NCBI GenBank assembly: GCA_943331005.2
Contig: CALQJX020000012.1
Location: forward strand, 1-64,000
Length of the DNA: 64,000 nucleotides
Reading direction: 5' to 3'
DNA from: Bordetella parapertussis
GTDB taxonomy: Bacteria > Bacteroidota > Bacteroidia > Chitinophagales > Chitinophagaceae
Translations under genes and position numbers: made by a program
Shown here: one piece after another, positions 17,134 to 24,978 of the stretch
Position numbering within the stretch: position 1 is the stretch's first letter
Layout of the letters: every line of letters begins with the position of its first letter
The notes under the pieces: model-generated
Told to the model about the DNA's origin: nothing
Seen by the model: only the letters and a program-made list of their open reading frames with translations
Database searches by the model: none

Positions 17134-18558
17134 ATGCGCCTGGACAAGAACAAACGGAATGCCATCAGACAACTGGCAGTGTTGGACTATATAGCTGCAG
17201 CGCTGGCCTGGTTTTGCTTTTGGCTATACAGACAGCATTTCCTTACAGGAGCAAGCTACGGCGACTGTCTTGATAAATTATATCTGCTAGACTATGTAAA
17301 TATTCTGGTAGTTGTTCCATTCGGCTGGCTGTTTGCCTATCTACTATCCGGCACCTATTTTGACCTGTATCGTAAATCGAGGTTAAATGAAATAAACAGA
17401 ACATTAATATCCTGTATTCTTGGTTGCATAATCGTTTCGGTGCTTGTATTCGGCGATGACTCTGGCGACTATTCTTACTTCATGAATACAATAAGCAGAT
17501 ACCTGCTTATCCACACTTCTTTTGCACTTATCTTCAGGCTGGCTATTCTGTATGCTGTAAAGAAAAACCTGATAAACGGCAAAGTAGGTTTTAACACACT
17601 TGTAATAGGCGGCAATCAGCAGGCAATAAACATCTATAAGCAGGTTCTTGACAACCCGAAAGCACTGGGCAATATTTTCAAAGGCTTTATTTACTCCAGC
17701 AAGGAAGCTAGTAATGGCATGAGTCAGTACCTGCCGCAACTGGGTCATTTATCACAGCTGGAAGAAATTATAGATCAGCACGATATAGAAGAAGTAATAG
17801 TGGCAGTAGACTCATCTGAGCATCATTTGCTGGAGAACATACTGACCAGGCTAAGCTATAGGCCGGTTGTAGTAAAAGTGCAACCCGACTACTACGATAT
17901 TATTTCCGGTTCGGTTAAGACCAATAATGTGTTCGACGCAGTTCTGATACACATTCACCCGGACCTTATGCCCGACTGGCAACGTGTATGCAAGCGTATG
18001 CTTGATATTATAGTTTCAGGAACATCGCTGATAATACTTACTCCATTCCTGATATTTACCGCTATCATGGTAAAACTTTCATCGAAGGGTGGCGTGATCT
18101 ACAAACAAGAAAGGATAGGACTCTTCGGCAGGCCGTTCTACATTTACAAATTCAGATCTATGTTTGTAGAAGCAGAGCAGGCAGGGCCTGCATTATCGAG
18201 CAAAATGGACCCCAGAATTACAACTTGGGGTAGATTTATGCGCAAGTGGCGAATAGACGAATTGCCCCAGTTTCTGAATATACTGAAGGGTGACATGTCG
18301 CTAGTGGGACCACGCCCTGAAAGGAAACACTACATAGACATAATAAGCGAAAAACATCCGCACTATAAGTACCTGCACAAGGTGAAACCAGGCCTTACAT
18401 CGTGGGGGATGGTACAATTTGGCTATGCAGAAAATGTAAACGAAATGATAGAGCGCATGAAGTATGACCTGCTCTATATTGAGAATTGTTCGCTGGCGTT
18501 GGATCTGAAGATCATTCTTTACACATTCATGGTCATTTTTCAGGGAAGAGGCAAATAG
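17134..18558 (+). CDS. Polyprenyl-phosphate sugar-1-phosphate transferase (WcaJ-like)
   Basis: Inner-membrane initiating transferase that moves a hexose-1-phosphate from a nucleotide sugar to undecaprenyl phosphate, starting exopolysaccharide or O-unit assembly. The 474-residue product has four to five N-terminal membrane helices (about 10-145), a Rossmann-like CoA-binding-type middle domain (VGFNTLVIGGNQQA...), a further helix near 290-310, and the C-terminal bacterial sugar transferase core: KRMLDIIVSGTSLI, YKQERIGLFGRPFYIYKFRSM, RKWRIDELPQFLNILKGDMS, LVGPRPERKHY and KPGLTSWGMVQFGY. It starts 3 bases after the lipoprotein stop. Sugar specificity (glucose or galactose) is not determined. Confidence 0.94.
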   Translation: MRLDKNKRNAIRQLAVLDYIAAALAWFCFWLYRQHFLTGASYGDCLDKLYLLDYVNILVVVPFGWLFAYLLSGTYFDLYRKSRLNEINRTLISCILGCIIVSVLVFGDDSGDYSYFMNTISRYLLIHTSFALIFRLAILYAVKKNLINGKVGFNTLVIGGNQQAINIYKQVLDNPKALGNIFKGFIYSSKEASNGMSQYLPQLGHLSQLEEIIDQHDIEEVIVAVDSSEHHLLENILTRLSYRPVVVKVQPDYYDIISGSVKTNNVFDAVLIHIHPDLMPDWQRVCKRMLDIIVSGTSLIILTPFLIFTAIMVKLSSKGGVIYKQERIGLFGRPFYIYKFRSMFVEAEQAGPALSSKMDPRITTWGRFMRKWRIDELPQFLNILKGDMSLVGPRPERKHYIDIISEKHPHYKYLHKVKPGLTSWGMVQFGYAENVNEMIERMKYDLLYIENCSLALDLKIILYTFMVIFQGRGK

Positions 18559-18564
18559 ACAGGT

Positions 18565-19056
18565 TTGGAAACAAGACCCAAAATAAAGATCAACTTGTCT
18601 GTAGCCGACAGAATGATAGCCTTTACAGCTTGGTGTGCACTTGTAGCTATGTGGTTGATACCTATACTAGCCTACCAAACACTTCCGGACAATATACCCA
18701 CACATCTGAACGAGGCCGGGCAAGTTACTGACACAGGTAACAAACTAACTGTATTCATTACACCGGCAATAGGAACGTTTCTATTTCTTTTACTACATGT
18801 AGTTGCCATGTATCCGCATGCGCTGAACTACCCGGTAAAAATAACCGAAGCAAATGCAGCAAAGCAATACACACTTGCTGCCAAAACGTTGCGCATATTA
18901 AAACTCTGCATCTCACTGCTTTTTATCGGTACAAATTGCGAAATGATGTTTCCTGCAATAAATGAGCTTATTGGTGCGTGGACATTGCCAATATCTACAG
19001 CTATGATATTTGCTCCGCTTACTTTCCTGATAGTGAAGTCATACAGGAACAAATAA
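18565..19056 (+). CDS. DUF1648 membrane protein
   Basis: About 163 residues with four predicted membrane helices. The N-terminal half has the DUF1648 signature (IPILAYQTLPDNIPTHLNEAGQVTDTGNK), in which a helix is followed by the PDxIPxHxxxxG motif, also seen at the start of SdpI-type immunity proteins. The most likely start is a TTG at 18565, 6 bases past the sugar transferase stop; the first ATG (18613) would lie directly at the first membrane helix and leave almost no cytoplasmic N-terminus. Role unknown; ends three bases before the convergent AlkC gene. Confidence 0.82.
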   Translation: METRPKIKINLSVADRMIAFTAWCALVAMWLIPILAYQTLPDNIPTHLNEAGQVTDTGNKLTVFITPAIGTFLFLLLHVVAMYPHALNYPVKITEANAAKQYTLAAKTLRILKLCISLLFIGTNCEMMFPAINELIGAWTLPISTAMIFAPLTFLIVKSYRNK

Positions 19057-19059
19057 CCC

Positions 19060-20160
19060 CTACCCTACTTCAAAATCTAATGCAGCCATTTCCTGTCCGT
19101 TTACTGCTATTGCCAGCCTGTGTGCGCCTCCATAATGTTTGCGAGTGGTCATGTCGGCAAAAGACTGTTTACGGTTATAACTGACCGTAGACGCAGCATC
19201 ATAGGTGTTTTCGGTGATCCGGAACACCTTGCTGCTTTGTTTTCCGTTAGCCTTTGCATAGGTAATGATGTACTCTATGCGAAGCCGTGTTGCAGTAGTG
19301 GCGTGATGTAGCAGATCGAATGAAAAATTCAGCTCATCGCCTATATATATTTTCTTGTTCTTGAGGCGAAGAGATGCAACTGAACAAGGCGGCGAAAGTA
19401 CCAGCCCGAATATTGTCAGCGCATCCGGATTGGCTTTTTTGAGCAAGGTGCGGCATCCATGTTTCAGTATCTTATCGGTCTCTACGCTATGCCCCTGCCA
19501 ATGCGCAGCTACATACAAAACTACCTGCGGATTATCTTTGGCAATATCATTGAGGTTATTTGCTACACTGCGCCTCACAAACTCTGAAGGGTCATTTTTC
19601 AAAGCCTCCAGAATTGGCAAAACAGGCGACGGATCTTTTTTCAGCGCAGGAAGAGCCAGCCCCCATGGGAGACGAGGCCGACAACCCTCGCTGGCCAGTC
19701 TGCGCACAGAAGGATGTGAATGATTTGTCCATTGCAGCATTACTGGCAGCACAGCATTAACATCCTTGATAAGGAAAGGCCTGATAGCGAACTCACAACT
19801 ACTGAGTACCGTTATCTTTTCCATAGCAGTCAGCGACTCGCTGAAGTGACCGGTGCCATATTGCTCAATAAAATCTGGTAAAAAAATGTATTCGAAAGTA
19901 TTGTCGCGCCCCACACTCTTGTGAATGGCTTTTGCCAATTTAACAATGTCTTTGATATCGGCTTTGTAATTTCCGGTAAGCACACTGTGTAAGGATGTAC
20001 TGATGCGTCTGATACGCTGTTTCAACTCCAGTTCTTCCCAACCTTCACTAAATACCGCTTTCACGAAGTCTTCTTTTCTGAAATGAGGTATTGCATCTGT
20101 TGCAATTGTGGCAATATGCTGCAACAAATTGCGGTTGTACATGTTCTTTAATGGTTCCAT
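19060..20160 (-). CDS. AlkC-like 3-methyladenine DNA glycosylase with Ig-like tail
   Basis: Cytoplasmic DNA repair enzyme of the HEAT-like repeat (AlkC/AlkD) superfamily that removes alkylated bases. The 366-residue product has an all-helical N-terminal part (about 1-250) with the block HPSVRRLASEGCRPRLPWG, found in AlkC-type proteins, and a second repeat FVRRSVANNLNDIAKDNP. Residues about 265-365 are beta-rich (LKNKKIYIGDELNFSFDL... HRLAIAVNGQEMAALDFEVG), consistent with the immunoglobulin-like C-terminal domain that separates AlkC from AlkD. It lies 29 bases downstream of the TMTC-like gene and may be co-transcribed with it. Confidence 0.9.
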   Translation of the reverse strand: MEPLKNMYNRNLLQHIATIATDAIPHFRKEDFVKAVFSEGWEELELKQRIRRISTSLHSVLTGNYKADIKDIVKLAKAIHKSVGRDNTFEYIFLPDFIEQYGTGHFSESLTAMEKITVLSSCEFAIRPFLIKDVNAVLPVMLQWTNHSHPSVRRLASEGCRPRLPWGLALPALKKDPSPVLPILEALKNDPSEFVRRSVANNLNDIAKDNPQVVLYVAAHWQGHSVETDKILKHGCRTLLKKANPDALTIFGLVLSPPCSVASLRLKNKKIYIGDELNFSFDLLHHATTATRLRIEYIITYAKANGKQSSKVFRITENTYDAASTVSYNRKQSFADMTTRKHYGGAHRLAIAVNGQEMAALDFEVG

Positions 20161-20189
20161 ATAGATAGAGGTTTAGATGGCGCGACATA

Positions 20190-22151
20190 TTATTTACCTA
20201 CCTTGCGCTGCAGTTTGGCCACAAAATCGGGAGCCGGTTTGTATCCAAGATCCTGTGCCTTGCTGATATAGTAATATGCCTTTTTTGAATCGCCCAGAGA
20301 GTCGTAGGCAACACTGAGGTTATAGGATGCAGACTGCTGCACATCTTTTACATTCATCTTCACAGCTGTTTCCCAATCTGCTACTGCTGCGTTAATGCTA
20401 TTGCTGCCAAAATGAGCACAGCCACGCAGGAAATAGTAAAATGGATTTGTTGTGTTCAGCTTCATCATCATATTATACTGACGAATCGCCATGATGTATT
20501 GCTGGTTTTGTACCAGGTCATTGCTGCTTTGCGCCATAGCTTTTTCGGCCTGAACCGGATCGGCAGCAATAGCCAGCACATAATGTCTGAAGGCTGCAAG
20601 CGTATCGCCTTGTTGCACAGAAACAAAAGCAGAATCGAGTTGGTTGCGATAATTCACTCCACGGGACAGAGGATTACCAGCATTGCCCGGGAAAGCAACA
20701 CCTGTTAGTTGCATGTTCCTAAGTACTTCTATTTTCTCCACATTGGTCCTTACTTTGTTATCCTCGGCATGTAAGGTCATGAGCAGACCGTAGTCTTTCA
20801 TTGCTTTGTCGAACTGGCCGGTGCTGAAGTAATAATGTCCCCGCCATTTGTAGGACAATAAAGCCCGGTAAGGGTATTGTTCGATAGCGTCGGTATGCAA
20901 TGTTTCAGAATTGTGCCAAACCTTGGTCCTCTCCGCACATAAAACAGCAAGACCTGCAGATAGCAGCAATAAAACTGCGATCATAGCTGTTCTCAATTTT
21001 TGCTTTTGGGCAGTAAATGACTGTGCCAAATAGGCCAGTAAAAAAAACAGACCAATGTACGCCACATAGGAATAACGGTCGGACATAATAGCAGAACCCA
21101 CAGAGATGAACTGAAGCACAAAAATGACATTCACAAGAAAGAACCCTATACCAAATGCAACTACCCTGAAGTAAGGACTTTTTCGCTTGTATAGCATCCA
21201 AACGGGCAAGATGAGAATTGCCAAAGCCAGGAAGGGAGCCGTGTAATAAACAACGGGTAATGTACCGTTTATGTACCTGTATGGGTATGGATAGAAAGTG
21301 GAGAGATCGGTAGGATTGAACAACTTGGCGATGTACATAATGAAACCGTAGGCTGCATACATGATTCGCTCGGCAAGCGAAAGCGCATTAAATGAAGCTA
21401 CAGCGCCTGTACGATGCTGTGTATAAAATGCTGTTGCACCGCACAATAAGGATGTTAGAAAGAAAACCGTTTTTTCTGTAAGCAACTTTTTGTCTGGTGT
21501 TCTTTGCAACAAAAAATCAATACATAATAGTGAAAGAGGGAAAACAACTGCCATAGGCTTAGAAAGACAGGACATGACGAAAAGAACAAATGTGACTCGG
21601 AACCATTTTCGCTCTGACGCATCCAGATACCAGAGATAGGAGATCATACCACCAATATAGAAAAAGGCATAGAGTACGTCTTTACGCTCTGCTATCCAGG
21701 CAACAGACTCTACATGCATTGGGTGTATGCCAAACCATAGACTACCAAAAAATGCTGTGAACAAACCTGCCTGCTCTGTAAGTGCCAACCTGCGGCAAAG
21801 CTGAATGAATAAAAAGAATACCAAAACAGCATTGGCTATATGAATGAGTATGTTGGTGAGGTAGTAACTCCAGGGCTCCAACTGAGAGAAATGATAGTTG
21901 ACAGCAAGCGACAACATGCACAGCGGATGGTAGTTGTTCTTGGTAATATCTTCTGTAAAGATTACTCTGAGATTATGTGGCGTGAACTCTCTTATAAACT
22001 CATCATTGGTAACATAAAAATCATCGTCCCAGTTGGTGAACTGGTTTTGCAATGTATATCTGAAACTAAAGAAAGTAACAATACATATAATGGCGATCAT
22101 TACCGACTTCTGTATGGAAACGGACAACTTCATAGTACTATAGGCTTGCAT
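20190..22151 (-). CDS. TMTC/GT-C-like membrane glycosyltransferase with TPR tail
   Basis: About 653 residues: 10 or more membrane helices (about 15-425), then a soluble C-terminal region with tetratricopeptide-like repeats (about 430-645; AYYYISKAQDLGYKP near the end). The first loop has FTNWDDDFYVTND, whose acidic pair matches the GT-C signature of polyprenyl-phosphate sugar-dependent mannosyltransferases, and GIHPMHVESVAWIAERKDVL is highly typical of TMTC-like proteins. Inferred role: transfer of a lipid-linked sugar to protein or glycan on the outer face of the inner membrane. Acceptor unknown. A second in-frame ATG at 22133 is an equally plausible start. Confidence 0.85.
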   Translation of the reverse strand: MQAYSTMKLSVSIQKSVMIAIICIVTFFSFRYTLQNQFTNWDDDFYVTNDEFIREFTPHNLRVIFTEDITKNNYHPLCMLSLAVNYHFSQLEPWSYYLTNILIHIANAVLVFFLFIQLCRRLALTEQAGLFTAFFGSLWFGIHPMHVESVAWIAERKDVLYAFFYIGGMISYLWYLDASERKWFRVTFVLFVMSCLSKPMAVVFPLSLLCIDFLLQRTPDKKLLTEKTVFFLTSLLCGATAFYTQHRTGAVASFNALSLAERIMYAAYGFIMYIAKLFNPTDLSTFYPYPYRYINGTLPVVYYTAPFLALAILILPVWMLYKRKSPYFRVVAFGIGFFLVNVIFVLQFISVGSAIMSDRYSYVAYIGLFFLLAYLAQSFTAQKQKLRTAMIAVLLLLSAGLAVLCAERTKVWHNSETLHTDAIEQYPYRALLSYKWRGHYYFSTGQFDKAMKDYGLLMTLHAEDNKVRTNVEKIEVLRNMQLTGVAFPGNAGNPLSRGVNYRNQLDSAFVSVQQGDTLAAFRHYVLAIAADPVQAEKAMAQSSNDLVQNQQYIMAIRQYNMMMKLNTTNPFYYFLRGCAHFGSNSINAAVADWETAVKMNVKDVQQSASYNLSVAYDSLGDSKKAYYYISKAQDLGYKPAPDFVAKLQRKVGK

Positions 22152-22289
22152 TTGTGCAGCATGTCAAAATAAGTCAATTTTTCAGAATGAACATGCATCT
22201 GTTGACCATGTCGGAAAATGTTAAAAAAAACCTGTCATTAAACTCTGGCAGCAAAATTGCATCTGACTATGTAACCAAATCATTGAAAC

Positions 22290-22577
22290 ATGAATATCAG
22301 ACTCTTTTTAATGACTGCAACAGTATCACTACTTGCAGCAGGTTTTGCCCAAAACGCATCGGCACATGGCCGCAGACACAGATGCCACAGACCACCCGTA
22401 GTGATCCGATATGCAGCACCTCCCAGATACTGCCCTCCACCACTCAGATATGCAACCCCTCCACCGGTAGCTTACTACAGAAGGCATCACAATCAGGGCC
22501 TGCGTTACTACAGGCAGTATCCACCTCGTCCGGGCTACTATAGCCATCAGAATGGCGGCTACCATCATTACAGATAA
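22290..22577 (+). CDS. Small secreted Pro/Tyr/His/Arg-rich protein
   Basis: The 95-residue product has a signal peptide (MNIRLFLMTATVSLLAAGFAQNASA) and a mature part of about 70 residues almost wholly made of Arg, His, Pro and Tyr (RHRCHRPPVVIRYAAPP, PPPVAYYRRHH, GGYHHYR). Low complexity, no known fold. A longer ORF in another frame overlaps it, but this frame is preferred because of the clean signal peptide and the terminator 20 bases after its stop. It could be an envelope or matrix-associated basic protein; function unknown. Confidence 0.7.
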   Translation: MNIRLFLMTATVSLLAAGFAQNASAHGRRHRCHRPPVVIRYAAPPRYCPPPLRYATPPPVAYYRRHHNQGLRYYRQYPPRPGYYSHQNGGYHHYR

Positions 22578-22597
22578 ATTAGACAGATAAATAAACT

Positions 22598-22632
22598 AAA
22601 AGGCTACTCTTTCCCCATGAGAGTAGCCTTTT
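22598..22632 (+). terminator. Terminator after small secreted protein gene
   Basis: Stem AAAGGCTACTC / GAGTAGCCTTT with a loop of about 11 bases, ending in TTTTG, 20 bases after the stop at 22577. Confidence 0.8.
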
Positions 22633-22759
22633 GTTCTGTTTCTGAAATCTTTATCATTGCAACCTTGAAAACAAACAAACAAAATCCTATATTAGCATGA
22701 TAAATAATAAAAGAAATTCATTTCACCTACTTTCATCATCTCAATAATAGTACACACCT

Positions 22760-23098
22760 ATGGAACAAAGCAAAGTGGACATATATATAGCCACAAACGC
22801 CAAGCACTTCGAAAGTCATCTTATCCCACACATACACGATATGTTGCTGAAAGCAGATGATTCCAAATTCATTTATCTGCAGTCGCTGGGACTTAAGGAC
22901 CCCACCACAATGCTTATTGTATCGCTTTTTGGTGGTCATTGGGGTATCGACAGGTTCATGATAGGAGACACCGGACTGGGTGTTGCAAAATTGCTGACCT
23001 GTGGCGGACTGGGCATATGGACAATTGCAGACTGGTTCATGGTGCAAGGTCGTGTACGTGAACTTAATTTCGATAAGCTGCAGCGTGCATTACTGTAA
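22760..23098 (+). CDS. TM2 domain protein
   Basis: The 112-residue product has a cytoplasmic N-terminal helix region (1-50) and a C-terminal TM2 domain (about 50-100): two membrane helices joined by the HWGIDRFMIGD turn, with GGLGIWTIADWF at the end, as in the family. TM2 proteins are widespread small membrane proteins with no settled function. It is the first gene of a four-gene run (TM2, DUF2752, DUF4870-like, M48), 6 bases before the next gene. Confidence 0.9.
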   Translation: MEQSKVDIYIATNAKHFESHLIPHIHDMLLKADDSKFIYLQSLGLKDPTTMLIVSLFGGHWGIDRFMIGDTGLGVAKLLTCGGLGIWTIADWFMVQGRVRELNFDKLQRALL

Positions 23099-23104
23099 TA
23101 GTAC

Positions 23105-23515
23105 ATGAGCAGAAAGGCAGTATATATTTTCGGGGCAGCAGCCTCTCTTACCGGCTATATCTGGGTCATATTCAATATTATTAGCCCCAATGGTATGCAC
23201 ACTCCGGACTTATGCCTGTTCAAAAATGTTACCGGTATTCCCTGTCCTTCCTGCGGCACTACACATTCAGTATTGAAATTGGTGCAAATGGACTGGGGCG
23301 GCGCTTTTATAGATAACCCACTGGGTTATGTAATAGGCGCAGGTATACTGGTGATACCTGCATGGATCATTTTTGACCTGTTGAAAGGAAAAAAATCCTT
23401 CTACAACCAATACAAGAAGACCGAGGAACTGATACGCAAAAGATGGGTAGCTGCTACACTTATAATGCTGATAACAGCAAACTGGATATGGACCATACTT
23501 AAATACAAGTCATGA
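23105..23515 (+). CDS. DUF2752 membrane protein
   Basis: The 136-residue product has three membrane helices. The loop after the first carries the DUF2752 hallmark CPSCGTTHS (preceded by LFKNVTGIP), with two cysteines spaced like a thiol or metal site. Function of the family is unknown. It overlaps the next gene by four bases (ATGA), so the two are translationally coupled. Confidence 0.9.
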   Translation: MSRKAVYIFGAAASLTGYIWVIFNIISPNGMHTPDLCLFKNVTGIPCPSCGTTHSVLKLVQMDWGGAFIDNPLGYVIGAGILVIPAWIIFDLLKGKKSFYNQYKKTEELIRKRWVAATLIMLITANWIWTILKYKS

Positions 23516-23973
23516 GCAAGCACTTTTCGTATACACCCAATGAAATGGAACTGGAAAAAGCATCAAACGGCTATCTGATGTCGCTGATCGCTGTAATTGC
23601 CGGGCTTCCGCTACCCATCATCAACCTGGCAGCTTCCCTGTTATTCTATCTTGGTAATAGAAAAAGTACATGGTTCGTACGCTGGCACTGCACACAAACA
23701 CTATTATCTCAGTTTACTATGCTCATTATCAATAGCATAGGCTTTTCGTGGACCATGTCTTTGTTATTTGGCAAGACAGTGATCTCTAACCAGTATATTG
23801 GCTATATATTAACCATACTCATTTTCAATCTTACAGAATTTATAGTAACTATCCGCACCGCAATTAAAACCCGCAAAGGGCAACATGTAGAGCTATGGTT
23901 CTGGGGATCGGTTACAAACAAGATATGTAAACAACCAATTGACACTATCTCATCTATAGAAACTACTGCATAA
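23512..23973 (+). CDS. DUF4870/Tic20-like membrane protein
   Basis: The 153-residue product has three membrane helices and resembles the DUF4870 (Tic20-like) family: a helix, FLGNRK-type loop and WFVRWHCTQTLLSQFTMLI, where an HxxQ pattern follows the second helix start. Identification is by pattern and is less certain than for its neighbours. It shares one base with the M48 gene (TAATG), again indicating coupling. Confidence 0.75.
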   Translation: MSKHFSYTPNEMELEKASNGYLMSLIAVIAGLPLPIINLAASLLFYLGNRKSTWFVRWHCTQTLLSQFTMLIINSIGFSWTMSLLFGKTVISNQYIGYILTILIFNLTEFIVTIRTAIKTRKGQHVELWFWGSVTNKICKQPIDTISSIETTA

Positions 23974-24776
23974 TGGGGAAGGCGATCTATCAATTGTCCG
24001 TTATTGTCCTGGTGTTCTTTGCGCTGTGGTTCGGCCTCAGTCAAATAGACTATGTAAAGAAATTCCACCTGAATGAACTGAGTAAAAAGACTGAGAAAAA
24101 GCTGGGAGATGTGCTCATGGAAACAATAGACACTGAAGATGAAAAAATAGACACTGACAGCGCACAAGTGATTCTGAACAAGCTGAAAGAACGCATATGC
24201 AACAGCAATGGCATTAATGCCCATGAGATCAACATACATCTGGTGTTGAGTAACAACATAAATGCGTTTGCATTGCCGGGCAACAACCTCATTATTTATA
24301 CTAATCTGATAGAAAACTGCGACAGTGCGTCCGAATTATGCGGCGTTATGGCACACGAAATAGGACATATGCAACTGAACCATGTAATGAAAAGACTGGC
24401 AGGCGAGATTGGCATTACACTACTGGCTTCTGTAGCCACAAACGGCAATTCGAAGGTTGCCAGTCGCATCATCAGAACATTATCTACTTCTTCCTTCGAA
24501 AGAGATCAGGAAAGTGAGGCTGACAGATTTGCAGTGATTAGCCTGCAAAAAGCCAACATTGACCCCAGAGGCTTTTCCAGATTTATGCTGAAACTAGCAG
24601 AATCGAACTCGGGCATTCCGGAACAACTGGAATGGATCAGCTCTCATCCAGAATCAAAAAAACGAGCCGAGGCAATCCTGCACCAATACACGACCCGGAC
24701 TTCAGGTTACAGCAACCCTCTTAATGCTGATGACTGGGCAACACTTAAAAGGCTGGCTACAAAAAGCTCAAATTAA
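23973..24776 (+). CDS. M48-family membrane-associated metallopeptidase
   Basis: Zinc protease of 267 residues. The N-terminus is a signal anchor or signal peptide (about 5-25). The catalytic domain has the zinc motif HEIGH at 128-132 (VMAHEIGHMQLNHV) and the third ligand Glu182 in ESEADRFAV, with the Asn-rich NAFALPGNNLIIYTNLI strand before it, as in BepA/Oma1-like M48 members. The active site probably faces the periplasm, judging from the N-terminal hydrophobic segment. Last gene of the TM2-DUF2752-DUF4870 operon, which suggests that it processes or monitors a membrane protein; substrate unknown. Confidence 0.93.
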   Translation: MGKAIYQLSVIVLVFFALWFGLSQIDYVKKFHLNELSKKTEKKLGDVLMETIDTEDEKIDTDSAQVILNKLKERICNSNGINAHEINIHLVLSNNINAFALPGNNLIIYTNLIENCDSASELCGVMAHEIGHMQLNHVMKRLAGEIGITLLASVATNGNSKVASRIIRTLSTSSFERDQESEADRFAVISLQKANIDPRGFSRFMLKLAESNSGIPEQLEWISSHPESKKRAEAILHQYTTRTSGYSNPLNADDWATLKRLATKSSN

Positions 24777-24978
24777 AAATTTAGACGAATATGTGCTCAC
24801 CGGGTGGCGTATACACATAGATACCCCCTAATTATTTCGCGATCAAATAATTAATTTATTTTTATCTTAGCAAAGATTAGTTGGATATGCGTAATTGTAT
24901 TTATAAGCTATACCAATTATTCATTGCAGTAAGAGCCGCACTCAATTAACAAATAATAAATTTACAATATAAAAATCA

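Noticed and set aside
22154..22543. Alternative 129-codon ORF overlapping the small secreted protein
   Set aside because: Different frame, no signal peptide; the 22290 frame has a clean signal peptide and terminator placement.
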